A program made the position numbers and the translations under genes. A DNA stretch of 64,000 bases from a virus. A model generated the notes under the pieces. The model did no database searches and was not told the DNA's origin. It saw only the letters and a program-made list of their open reading frames with translations. Shown in pieces: positions 50,463-58,179 of the stretch (the stretch's first letter is position 1; each line of letters opens with the position of its first letter). The stretch lies in the IMG/VR virus record IMGVR_UViG_3300033149_002333, positions 1 through 64,000 of that record; one strand, 5' to 3'.

Positions 50463-51023
50463 TTATTCTCCGCTGGATATCGGGTGGTAGAATATTTTGC
50501 TGCCGCTAATCACGAGGCGTTTGCGTGGTTTGCAAGGTTGGCCTACGCAGAGGGTGTAGCTGGGCAGGTCACGATCCACGAACGATCCTGCGCCGATGAT
50601 GACGTGGTCGCCGATTTTAACGCCCATTGCTATAACGGTTTGAGGGCCTACAAAAACACAATCCCCGATTTTAACTGGCTTATATGTGTAGGGAGCTTCG
50701 CCGTTGGTGAGTGCCCAATTGACTGCTGAGTGGGTATAAATCTGCACCCCGGCTGAGATGGAGCAGTTGGAGCCGATAGTCAGACCACCCGATCCGTCAA
50801 GCACAGTAAAAGGCCCAATCCAGGTACGATCGCCAACTCCGACTTCCCCAAAAACATACGAACTTTGATAAATCGATGTATCTTCGCCAAAGTTTTCCCA
50901 TTTAGCACGCTCCCAACGATCAAAGGGAAGTTCAAACCAAGGCAGAGAACGATTATAGGCGAGTTGCATCTGCACGCGTTGAATCTCGTATAGATTTTGC
51001 AAGTCGCGTTCGAGGTCAGACAT
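50463..51023 (-). CDS. hexapeptide-repeat acyltransferase (maltose O-acetyltransferase-like)
   Basis: A 186-residue protein with left-handed beta-helix repeats such as V-G-D-R-T-W-I-G-P, L-T-I-G-S-N-C-S-I-S-A and I-G-D-H-V-I-I-G-A-G. I-Y-T-H-S marks the acyl-acceptor His region. It transfers an acyl group from CoA, likely to a sugar. A GGAGG site precedes. Confidence 0.8.
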   Translation of the reverse strand: MSDLERDLQNLYEIQRVQMQLAYNRSLPWFELPFDRWERAKWENFGEDTSIYQSSYVFGEVGVGDRTWIGPFTVLDGSGGLTIGSNCSISAGVQIYTHSAVNWALTNGEAPYTYKPVKIGDCVFVGPQTVIAMGVKIGDHVIIGAGSFVDRDLPSYTLCVGQPCKPRKRLVISGSKIFYHPISSGE

Positions 51024-52290
51024 TTAGGGCCTCCTTAGAGAAGGTTATGTAGGTCGAGTCTATAGAGGTGGATACTATGCAGTACTTTAGTGCTCCGAAT
51101 GTAGTGAGAGGGTTAGTTACCCGATCCGCCATGACTGGAGTGGCATAAGCCTCGACGAAGTTTTTGTCTAGAATAAGAAAGTCGATGGAATGTTCAACCA
51201 AACGACGTTTGAGTTCGTCCAAAGTTAGGTAGGGATAAAAACCTTTCAAGTTGTCGAAGCCATATCCGTGGCCACCCCAGAGGACTTGGCAGCGGCATTT
51301 GTAGGCAAGCATATCGCACAAAGAGAGTGGCAAGCAGGCTACTCGATGGTGGGGTTTGATTTGAGCCATGATGCGTGTGAGGGTTGGATTCTCGCTAGCT
51401 AGAAAAGGACTAGCTAGGGAGTCAGCTAGGATAGCAACCAAAAAAGTCAACCCCGCGAGGGTGTAGAGCGTGGTGGGCAGCGGTCCCAGGTTGCAAATCC
51501 CTACAGCAGCCGGAAGCGCAGCGTATTTGTAGTATTTCCAACCTTCACCAAAGATTCGCAGGGGAACGGTGGTGGCTATGGCGAGGGTGATGACGATTAG
51601 TATCCAGGCGACGAACGGATGCTCAGGAGTATGCCAGAAACCCGCCAAGCCTAGGAAAATTGGGGCACCGTGGAAAAGGTGCCGCTTGATTTGCCCACTC
51701 CATGCTTCATTAAATGAAGGGTTTAGTAGAATGTGGGGTTCGTCTGGTTTGGGCTGACGAAAGGCCCAAGTCCAGAAGCGTAGAATGTCTAGGTGAGCGC
51801 GTAGGATTTTCCAGTAGCCTAGTGGGAGTGCCAGCACGGCAGCTGGCAGAAGCACATACCAAGCTGGCCAAACCAAAAACTGTACCGCCATCTTGTGCGA
51901 AAGGAGCGTCGCGAAAGCCGGGATGAAGTTCCAGGGTGGCTGAATGGTTAGAGTAAGCACAACCAACAAGCAACTCCAAGCCCGAGCATTGAGATTGCGG
52001 AATTCGCTTAGGCAAGTGGGTGTTAGGAAGTAAACTATACCTACTATTGGGCTAGCATACACCCCGCAGATAATTGCAGTAATTAGATGGACGCTCAGCG
52101 AAATCCACGAGGCGGAGCGTTCGAGGAACTTGAGGGGGAAGAGTGCTAGTATCCATTTGAACATGTTCGGATACCAGTACTCCTGGTCGAGCAGATGCAG
52201 GCGCACCTTAGGCCAGAGGGTGCGTTGCTCCTTGACTTCGCGTATTTGGACTAAGTGCGACCATCCATCAGCCATGCGTGGGGTTGGCAT
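51016..52290 (-). CDS. polytopic membrane protein, GT-C-like
   Basis: A 424-residue protein starting at 52290 after AAGGAG. Eight or more hydrophobic helices cover about 35-310, then a soluble domain of about 110 residues with G-H-G-Y-G-F-D-N-L and E-H-S-I-D-F-L-I-L-D. This membrane-plus-soluble layout is that of GT-C glycosyltransferases that use lipid-phosphate sugars, but the N-terminal D/E catalytic motif is not certain. One copy of the recurrent palindrome lies inside it, coding S-F-N-E-A. Confidence 0.6.
   Translation of the reverse strand: MPTPRMADGWSHLVQIREVKEQRTLWPKVRLHLLDQEYWYPNMFKWILALFPLKFLERSASWISLSVHLITAIICGVYASPIVGIVYFLTPTCLSEFRNLNARAWSCLLVVLTLTIQPPWNFIPAFATLLSHKMAVQFLVWPAWYVLLPAAVLALPLGYWKILRAHLDILRFWTWAFRQPKPDEPHILLNPSFNEAWSGQIKRHLFHGAPIFLGLAGFWHTPEHPFVAWILIVITLAIATTVPLRIFGEGWKYYKYAALPAAVGICNLGPLPTTLYTLAGLTFLVAILADSLASPFLASENPTLTRIMAQIKPHHRVACLPLSLCDMLAYKCRCQVLWGGHGYGFDNLKGFYPYLTLDELKRRLVEHSIDFLILDKNFVEAYATPVMADRVTNPLTTFGALKYCIVSTSIDSTYITFSKEALNV
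51706..51718. promoter_or_regulatory. recurrent palindrome TTCATTAAATGAA, copy 4
   Basis: Inside the GT-C-like gene, with flanks GC and GG. It codes the same residues (S-F-N-E-A, minus strand) as copy 5. Being in coding sequence, it may be a chance or transferred copy, or an intragenic regulatory site. Confidence 0.35.
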
Positions 52291-52291
52291 T

Positions 52292-52732
52292 TTAGGCTCC
52301 TTTGTGAATTCTGCCCGGGACGCCGACAATCACAGCACTCGCCGGGACGTCGCGCGTGACCACGCTCCCAGCTCCTACCATTGCACCATGACCTATAGTA
52401 ATACCAGGCAATATAATCGCCCCGGCTCCTATAGATGCGTGGGATTTGATTTTAACGCGTTCGAATTTTCCCCGAACTCCGGCTCGGGGGTATTTGACGT
52501 TGCAAACAATAACCCCCGGTCCGACGAAGACATAATCTTCTAGCTCCGTGCCTTCGTAAAGCATAACCGAATCTTGCAATCGACACTTGTTCCCAATCAC
52601 AACCCCCTGACCGATAATGCAGTTGCGACCTATACTACAATCCCGGCCTATGCGAGCGTCGCGGGCAACGTAGGTATTAGGCCAAACAACAGTATCTTTG
52701 CCGATGTGAGCGGACGGACTAATATACGACAT
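52292..52732 (-). CDS. sugar N-acetyltransferase (WbpD/WlbB-like)
   Basis: A 146-residue left-handed beta-helix protein. It has I-G-R-N-C-I-I-G-Q-G-V-V-I-G-N-K-C and later I-G-A-G-A-I-I-L-P-G-I-T-I-G, with a V-V-T-R-D-V-P end typical of UDP-2-acetamido-3-amino-2,3-dideoxy-glucuronate N-acetyltransferases. The dehydrogenase right upstream and the aminotransferase at 43119 would provide its substrate. It overlaps the dehydrogenase gene by 14 bases. Confidence 0.85.
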   Translation of the reverse strand: MSYISPSAHIGKDTVVWPNTYVARDARIGRDCSIGRNCIIGQGVVIGNKCRLQDSVMLYEGTELEDYVFVGPGVIVCNVKYPRAGVRGKFERVKIKSHASIGAGAIILPGITIGHGAMVGAGSVVTRDVPASAVIVGVPGRIHKGA

Positions 52733-53612
52733 TGCTGATTTTCTCCGCTAGTTGAATAGCCGGGGCACAGCTTTCGACGGTCGGACCTCGGCCTTTGAGG
52801 ATGGCTTGGTAGTTGGGTATGTGCAGATTGTTGAAGCCTTCTGAGAAGTTGAAAGTCTTCGAATCGCCAGAATCGTGGATTGTTATCTCGCGTTGCAGGG
52901 GAGCTCGGGGGTGGATTGATATATGGATGTTGATCGGACGTTCGAAATAATGCAAAGCGCATTCGATGGTGTGTCTGGGGTCGAAGGCCAGCGGGCGGCC
53001 TTCGACCTCGACTCTTCCCGGGTCGATGTCAAACGCCCAGCACAATAAATCGAGAATATGAATTCCGATATTGAATACCAACCCGCCACTCATCTCACGC
53101 CGTGCTTTCCAAGTGCTCGAATACCAAGCCCCGCGCGGGGAGTTGTAGGTTATGTCGATTATCGGACTGTTGGTCAAAGCTGCCATACGGAGTAGCTTGC
53201 TGGCGTTGGGGTGATAACGCAACTGACTAATCCCCCAGATTTTGCGGGGGCGTAGGAGTTCGAGGCGTTCCAACTGCTTAGCTCCGAGGGCTATCGGCTT
53301 CTCGATGATGATTTCGGACGACATAAAAGGTAAGTGCTGGTGGATGTATTCCGCCTGCGAAACGTGTAGATAATTCGGGGTTGCTATTACGACGTAATCA
53401 GCGCTCCATAAGTCCGACTCCGAGATTTGGTTCTCGGAGTCGTAAGCTACATAGCGCGCAGCTGGAAAGTATTGCTCCAGATAGCCTACGTTCTCGTGTG
53501 GGTCGGCGGCTACGAGTAGGCGTCCGCCAACTTCTTTAATGGCTTTGACGTGCGAGCGGGCTATATAACCTGCTGCGCCTAGTAGAACAAAGGTTGGCGT
53601 GTCGCTAGGCAT
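52719..53612 (-). CDS. sugar nucleotide dehydrogenase (WbpB/WlbA-like, Gfo/Idh/MocA)
   Basis: A 297-residue enzyme. L-G-A-A-G-Y-I-A-R-S-H-V-K-A-I-K at 11-26 binds NAD and is the WlbA/WbpB version (G-A-A-G-Y-I-A-x-R-H-x-K-A-I). The family E-K-P is at 104-106 and M-S-G-G-L-V-F-N-I-G-I-H-I-L-D at 174-188 carries the active-site His region. It oxidises the 3-hydroxyl of UDP-N-acetylglucosaminuronic acid to a keto group, the first step to the 2,3-diamino acid sugar. It is the clearest sugar-pathway assignment in the island. Confidence 0.88.
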   Translation of the reverse strand: MPSDTPTFVLLGAAGYIARSHVKAIKEVGGRLLVAADPHENVGYLEQYFPAARYVAYDSENQISESDLWSADYVVIATPNYLHVSQAEYIHQHLPFMSSEIIIEKPIALGAKQLERLELLRPRKIWGISQLRYHPNASKLLRMAALTNSPIIDITYNSPRGAWYSSTWKARREMSGGLVFNIGIHILDLLCWAFDIDPGRVEVEGRPLAFDPRHTIECALHYFERPINIHISIHPRAPLQREITIHDSGDSKTFNFSEGFNNLHIPNYQAILKGRGPTVESCAPAIQLAEKISNVVY

Positions 53613-53869
53613 TATCGAGCCTCCCGGGGTTGGGGAACGACCTCGAACTGTCTGGGAAGTAGCCGAACAAAACCTTCGTCGTCGACCACCACAACATAGA
53701 AGATTTTGGTTATAGGTTTGGGTTGCCTGCTTTGGGGTGGTGCAATAGGAGCCTGCTGAGACTGTACGGCTTGGGGTTGCTGAGGTGGTTGAACTGGGGC
53801 CGAAGTCTGTGCCAGAGCGTTCGAAGCGAACAGCAGAACCGCTAGCACAATCAAGCTAACTTTCCGCAT
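53612..53869 (-). CDS. secreted Pro/Gln-rich protein
   Basis: An 85-residue protein from M at 53869, AAGGAGG before. Residues 1-21 (M-R-K-V-S-L-I-V-L-A-V-L-L-F-A-S-N-A-L-A-Q) form a signal peptide with A-L-A cleavage. The mature part is a Pro/Gln linker (about 24-55), then a small strand set (F-Y-V-V-V-V-D-D-E-G-F). Periplasmic; role unknown. Confidence 0.65.
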   Translation of the reverse strand: MRKVSLIVLAVLLFASNALAQTSAPVQPPQQPQAVQSQQAPIAPPQSRQPKPITKIFYVVVVDDEGFVRLLPRQFEVVPQPREAR

Positions 53870-53871
53870 TT

Positions 53872-54222
53872 CTAATCCTCCTTGTTTAGACACTCTTCCA
53901 ACTGCTTTCGCAACTCAATAAGCCGGTGCAACATCAGGATTCGTTGCATCTCGCAGTTGCCTAGTTTGTCCCGACACGTTTGCGGGGGAGTGGGGGTCGG
54001 CGGGGGTTGTTCAAAAACACACTCCCCGTCAACCCACTTCCCGCCCATCAGCTCGCAGGTTAGGTTGTTAGCGTAAACACCAACATGCCAGCCCAATCCG
54101 AGGATGAGAAGCAAACAAACAACTGAAATCCTCGCTCTCGCAGGACGCTTAGATCCAAGCCTTCGAGTTTTCTGACCCGAATCGTATACGGCCCAAACGG
54201 ACCGAATGTTACCCTTCCGCAT
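53872..54222 (-). CDS. putative envelope protein with signal anchor
   Basis: Up to 116 residues; the true start may be a later TTG near 54110, after GAGGA, because the longer frame overlaps the 54060 gene by 163 bases. A hydrophobic segment (V-V-C-L-L-L-I-L-G-L-G-W) is followed by a Pro-rich linker and four or more Cys (C-E-L-M-G, G-E-C-V-F, T-C-R-D-K, N-C-E-M). The end is a charged helix. It could be periplasmic or outer-membrane linked. Confidence 0.5.
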   Translation of the reverse strand: MRKGNIRSVWAVYDSGQKTRRLGSKRPARARISVVCLLLILGLGWHVGVYANNLTCELMGGKWVDGECVFEQPPPTPTPPQTCRDKLGNCEMQRILMLHRLIELRKQLEECLNKED

Positions 54223-54530
54223 GGTGTTGCCTCCGTGGTGACTGCGCCGGTGCCGGTTACGTAACGCACGGTTCCATCCGGAGCTATGGTTCCGGCGTAG
54301 ATGTTGTACGTTCCGGCTTGGGGGAGGACGCAGGTTGGTGAGAATTTGTTCGAAGCGAGGGGCCGTTCCACTTCAGTTATGCCTTCGGCGACTTCGTAGC
54401 GCTGAGTTGGAGTTGCCAAATAGCCCTTGATTGCGTCGAGGATACTAGCATAAATTGCCTGCCACGAAACCTCGGCTTTGGGTTGGACGTTTGAGATAAT
54501 TACTTCGGTCAAATGGGTGATGTCGTTCAT
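54060..54530 (-). CDS. hypothetical beta-rich protein
   Basis: A 156-residue protein with an N-terminal helix and strands rich in Thr/Gly/Val after about 65 (A-G-T-Y-N-I-Y-A-G-T-I). The C-terminus (L-F-V-C-F-S-S-S-D-W) lies in DNA shared with the next gene. A structural type, but no family is recognised and no signal peptide is present. Confidence 0.6.
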   Translation of the reverse strand: MNDITHLTEVIISNVQPKAEVSWQAIYASILDAIKGYLATPTQRYEVAEGITEVERPLASNKFSPTCVLPQAGTYNIYAGTIAPDGTVRYVTGTGAVTTEATPCGRVTFGPFGPYTIRVRKLEGLDLSVLRERGFQLFVCFSSSDWAGMLVFTLTT

Positions 54531-55132
54531 TTTACTTCTCCTTCCTTGTTTAGGATTCGTGCTGGATTGCCTACCACTGTAACTCCACTTGGAACATCCT
54601 TAACTACAACTGCTCCCATTCCAACAAAGGCTTCATCACCAACCGTAACATCCCCGCGAATCAGTGCGCCGGGCGAGACCCAAACCCAATTACCTAATTT
54701 AGCCCCGCCGCAAATCACGGCACCGGTTCCGATGATGCAGTGCTCGCCGATTTCAACATTATGCCCGATTTTGGCGAGGGCGTTGATTTTAGTTCCGGCT
54801 CCGATACGGGTTGGTTCGCGCGTTCCACTCGAAATGTCGACGAATGGATAAATCTCGACGTCGTCTCCAAGCACAACCCCGGCGCAGCTTGGTATGTGGA
54901 GCCAACCTTCGGGAGTGCGAGCATAACCAAATCCCGGCGAGCCGATTTGGGCCGTTGGATGAATGCGCTGCCGTCCGTAGGTCGGCTCGGGTTCGATGTG
55001 TTTACCTTTCAGATCGGGCGTTGCTGCGTCGAGCTGTCGGGCGAACTCGGCCCGGGGGTTGGAGCTAGGAATGTAGCGTTCGCCGATCCAAACACCGTGG
55101 TCGTCGTACCGAATGTCGTTTAGGTCAAGCAT
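54527..55132 (-). CDS. LpxD-like hexapeptide acyltransferase
   Basis: A 201-residue protein. I-G-S-P-G-F-G-Y-A-R-T-P-E-G at 63-76 and I-N-A-L-A-K-I-G-H-N-V-E-I-G (about 115-128) match LpxD hallmarks (I-G-x-x-G-F-G-Y and the H-N-V block holding the catalytic His). The N-terminal region is shortened compared with the usual about 340 residues, and the substrate could be a sugar nucleotide other than UDP-3-acyl-glucosamine. Acyl transfer to a surface sugar or lipid A-type molecule is inferred. Confidence 0.75.
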   Translation of the reverse strand: MLDLNDIRYDDHGVWIGERYIPSSNPRAEFARQLDAATPDLKGKHIEPEPTYGRQRIHPTAQIGSPGFGYARTPEGWLHIPSCAGVVLGDDVEIYPFVDISSGTREPTRIGAGTKINALAKIGHNVEIGEHCIIGTGAVICGGAKLGNWVWVSPGALIRGDVTVGDEAFVGMGAVVVKDVPSGVTVVGNPARILNKEGEVK

Positions 55133-55144
55133 ATCGAACCTCTC

Positions 55145-55780
55145 TCACCAACGCTTAACTCCTTTCCACATGGCTTTGAGTTGCGTGTCTTGAACCTTTG
55201 CAGCTAAGTCCCTAATGCGTTCCCAGCCGGTCCACCATTCTGGGTGGAGGTTGATTTCGTACAATACTTGATCATCCGGGCGAGGGCTGAAATTCAAGGG
55301 TCGGTTGTTGGAGTCGGCTAGATAGACATACTCTGGGGAGTTTGGGTCGTTGGTTACAGCACTTGGACATGCCACACCGCCGCCTCCGTGGAGGGTAGGC
55401 GTATCGAAGTATGCTTCCAGACCTACGATCGCACTCACCATTGCGTCGGCTAGGTAGTCGATATGCGAATCCTTGGGATAATAAACATGCAGCCCAACAT
55501 CGAAGCCGAGCGAAGTAATCTCGTCGACAATCGCGATGTTCTCAGGCAGCATCAAATTATAAAACGGCGAATCCAGGCAAAAGAAATAAGTCGACGGAAC
55601 ATCGAGATAAGACTCCGTCTTAGCCATCTCCAAGGCCGCCGGGGGCCAGCAGTCAACATCATGCCTCAACCATATAGCCGGGGCATAGACGTCGACATCT
55701 TCCAAACTACTCACAAAAACATGCTTAGCTTCTTTGCATTTTTGGATAAACTCCGCATAATCCTTTAATCCTTTACCCAT
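55145..55780 (-). CDS. polysaccharide deacetylase-like protein
   Basis: A 211-residue protein. W-L-R-H-D-V-D at 37-43 contains the R-H-D-V-D signature of this fold, and S-T-Y-F-F then D-V-G-L-H-V-Y-Y supplies a likely metal His. It may deacetylate N-acetyl sugars or be an inactive relative. It precedes the LpxD-like gene in transcription, which would re-acylate. Confidence 0.7.
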   Translation of the reverse strand: MGKGLKDYAEFIQKCKEAKHVFVSSLEDVDVYAPAIWLRHDVDCWPPAALEMAKTESYLDVPSTYFFCLDSPFYNLMLPENIAIVDEITSLGFDVGLHVYYPKDSHIDYLADAMVSAIVGLEAYFDTPTLHGGGGVACPSAVTNDPNSPEYVYLADSNNRPLNFSPRPDDQVLYEINLHPEWWTGWERIRDLAAKVQDTQLKAMWKGVKRW

Positions 55781-57015
55781 TGTTGCACCTCCGAGTTGGC
55801 AAGATGATAGTAAGTCTCCAACTTTTCGATGCCGAGGGCTCGTCGACCCAATCGGAGGGCTGCTACCAAACTTGCCCCACTGCCTGCGAATGGGTCGCAG
55901 ACTAGCTCGCCCTCAACCGTCGAGGCTTCGATTAGGTATTCGATGACTTCGGGTGGTTTTTGGGCTGGGTGAAGTTTTTGAGCTGGGGGTTTGGCTTCGA
56001 TGACGGCGTAGAGAGGATTGATAAACGGTTTAGGAGCTCCGCGTGAGAAGCAGATTATAGGTTCGTAGTCTTGTTTAATGGTTAGATAAGGCTGGCTCGC
56101 GTGAGCGACGCGGGGTTTGTACCAAATCGAGAATTGGTCTTTGACGGCGTAGTCTAAGTCGCGCAAAATTCTATACATAGCCCCGCTTAGCAGGTGCTTC
56201 GAAGCGCAAAACAGCCAGCACAAACTCCCAGGAACGAGCTTGGGCTTGAGGAGTTCGAGGACGGTTTTGGTGTCGTTCAAGGTCCAGCTTTCGGAGTTGA
56301 ATTGCGAGTCGTACTCAACGTCCCAAGGCGGGTCGGTTATTAAGCAGTCAATCGAGTTGTCAGGCAGTATCGGGATGATTTCGCGACAATCGCCGCGCTT
56401 GAGCAGGAGTTTCTGGCTCGCATCAAGCGCAGGCGCGGCTTCGGGTTTAGACTCCGGCTTTTGCTCAGCCGACTCTTGCTTCAACGCGCTCAACATAACC
56501 CGCGCATTAAGGTGTTGCTGACGTTTGTAGGCATTCCAAGCCTGAATTTTGGTTTTGCATTGCTTAAAACCTTCAGGATTAGACTTAACTGCTTTAGCAA
56601 GTTGCAAATCTTGACTCAACTTGCCAGTCGAAATGCCTAAATGCTCCGCAGTATCTTGTTGAAACCACTCTCTATCCGCATTACGAGCTAGCAGTTTATG
56701 AACTCGTTCCTTAGCATCCAGTTTCTCTTGCCAAGTCAAGCCCTGCCTGCGGATGTTTTCTTCGAGTTCGATCAGTTCCTTTTTCCATTGGGGCAAATCA
56801 CTGAAACACTCGGCTCGAATGTGGGTCCAGCCGAGTTGCCGCGCGGCCCTAACGCGACATTCGCCAGCGATTATATAATCGTCCTCGTCGATCACAATAG
56901 AATGAATCTGCCCGGTCAAGCGGAGCGACTCGGCCAGCTTATCGATATAATCCGGATCGACATGCTGCCGCTGCCTATCGGGTTTGATTTTGAGTTTCGC
57001 AAGTTCGACTTTCAT
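55765..57015 (-). CDS. ParB-like domain fused to a DNA methyltransferase
   Basis: A 416-residue protein. Residues 1-110 are ParB-nuclease-like (I-I-A-G-E-C-R-V-R-A-A at 48-58), followed by a DNA-binding helical part about 90-170. From about 200 the methyltransferase starts: D-P-P-W at 228-231 (amino-methyl, N4-C or N6-A type) and C-D-P-F-A-G-S-G-A-S near 376-385 as the SAM site. It would protect or mark phage DNA. Such ParB-MTase fusions are known in phages. Confidence 0.85.
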   Translation of the reverse strand: MKVELAKLKIKPDRQRQHVDPDYIDKLAESLRLTGQIHSIVIDEDDYIIAGECRVRAARQLGWTHIRAECFSDLPQWKKELIELEENIRRQGLTWQEKLDAKERVHKLLARNADREWFQQDTAEHLGISTGKLSQDLQLAKAVKSNPEGFKQCKTKIQAWNAYKRQQHLNARVMLSALKQESAEQKPESKPEAAPALDASQKLLLKRGDCREIIPILPDNSIDCLITDPPWDVEYDSQFNSESWTLNDTKTVLELLKPKLVPGSLCWLFCASKHLLSGAMYRILRDLDYAVKDQFSIWYKPRVAHASQPYLTIKQDYEPIICFSRGAPKPFINPLYAVIEAKPPAQKLHPAQKPPEVIEYLIEASTVEGELVCDPFAGSGASLVAALRLGRRALGIEKLETYYHLANSEVQQWVKD

Positions 57016-57209
57016 GGATATTCACGCTCCGGTTGAATAGCTATAGGCTCGCCGCAGAAAGGACAGTGGGTTATGTAAGTTGTCGACTCGCGAGCTTGCG
57101 AGAACTTGATCCGCGGTCGGCCATCAAAGACGCCATAAGTGAAACTTGGTGCAGCGCGGAACGAGGTCAGAGCGTCGCGCATCTCCTCGCAGCAAAAGTG
57201 GATTGACAT
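57012..57209 (-). CDS. small zinc-finger-like protein
   Basis: A 65-residue protein, start at 57209 (57224 is an alternative). H-F-C-C-E-E-M at the start and H-C-P-F-C-G-E-P at the end give a split C-x-x-C knuckle. Small zinc proteins like this occur throughout phage early regions. Confidence 0.65.
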   Translation of the reverse strand: MSIHFCCEEMRDALTSFRAAPSFTYGVFDGRPRIKFSQARESTTYITHCPFCGEPIAIQPEREYP

Positions 57210-57323
57210 TCGGCCTAAGCGCATTTTTCCAATCTCCCAGTTCGGTTTGAATGCCCTCAGTTTGCTAAGCGGGGAGAGGGCAGGCCCGTTGGAGGTTGAA
57301 AGTTACGGCCTGGCGGGAGAGAC

Positions 57324-57593
57324 CTACGCTTCGGCCAACATAGCCATGAGCTTCTCGACCTGCTCTGGCGATGCAGTCTTGAGCATGTTGATCAGCTCCC
57401 GGGGGATTCCGCCGCCGGTGACTTCGCGGCGCTTGGCATCGGTCCAACGGATCTTCCGCTGCTGGAGATAGAGTTTGAAGATTTTCTCTTCGCCGTCGAC
57501 CTCAAGCGCCTCGTCGAGGCTTTCTGGGTAGGCATAATCGCCACTCCAAACAACGGACCCTTTGGATTTGATTTCCACTTGTTCGGTCTGCAT
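57324..57593 (-). CDS. paralogue of the 562 gene
   Basis: An 89-residue protein with an AAGGAG site. It shares P-E-S-L-D-E-A-L-E-V-D-G-E-E and K-L-Y-L-Q-Q-R-K with the first plus-strand gene. The C-terminal helix (E-L-I-N-M-L-K-T-A-S-P-E-Q-V-E-K-L) differs. Unknown role, but kept in two copies. Confidence 0.75.
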   Translation of the reverse strand: MQTEQVEIKSKGSVVWSGDYAYPESLDEALEVDGEEKIFKLYLQQRKIRWTDAKRREVTGGGIPRELINMLKTASPEQVEKLMAMLAEA

Positions 57594-57663
57594 AAATAGC
57601 TCCTTGATTTGAAGGTTAACGGTTAAATTGCCTTAGCCTCTTGGAACTTCACCTCCTTTCTCG

Positions 57664-58122
57664 TTAGTATTCGAAGCCAGCTACATCGCTCGTCGGGGGC
57701 GCGTCTTGGTCGTCAACCCACTGGCCGGCTTCGTTCTGCTTACGGGCAGGCACTTGCTTAATGCGAACAACCCCGGATAGATTAACATACTCATCCGGAT
57801 CGATCGCCGAGCCGGTCCAGGGCTTGCCGACAGCTTTGCAAAGGCCCACCAAATTGCCCACGCCGGTGATGATTACTTCACCCGTAACCGGATCAGGCCA
57901 GGGCAACATGGTCATGAAACGCTGCCTGCGCGTTTTGCCGGATTCGACTTCGACCGCCAGCTGCCACACTAAATAAGGCCGCCCGGGGTTTTTGGAGGTT
58001 TCGCCACTTTCGAGTTTCTCCCATGACAAAATAGTGAACGGATACGTCCCTGGCGGGATCGGTTTGGGTCGGTCTTCGTCTTTTACATCGTCGAAATTCA
58101 CGTTCAGGTCAATCGTTGGCAT
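57664..58122 (-). CDS. DUF669-like protein of the recombination module
   Basis: A 152-residue protein. I-P-P-G-T-Y-P-F-T-I-L-S-W-E-K-L-E-S-G is the family opening (P-x-G-x-Y-x-x-x-I). DUF669 proteins usually sit next to a Sak4-type ATPase, as here, and are thought to bind single-stranded DNA. AAGGAG site. Confidence 0.75.
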   Translation of the reverse strand: MPTIDLNVNFDDVKDEDRPKPIPPGTYPFTILSWEKLESGETSKNPGRPYLVWQLAVEVESGKTRRQRFMTMLPWPDPVTGEVIITGVGNLVGLCKAVGKPWTGSAIDPDEYVNLSGVVRIKQVPARKQNEAGQWVDDQDAPPTSDVAGFEY

Positions 58123-58179
58123 CTTGCGACTCCTTGTTTAAGGTTTGGGTTGATTGGACGATTAGCTGCTAGGGTTAGC

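Noticed and set aside
54740-55123. 127-residue plus-strand ORF
   Set aside because: Antisense to the LpxD-like gene, whose hexapeptide pattern is clear.
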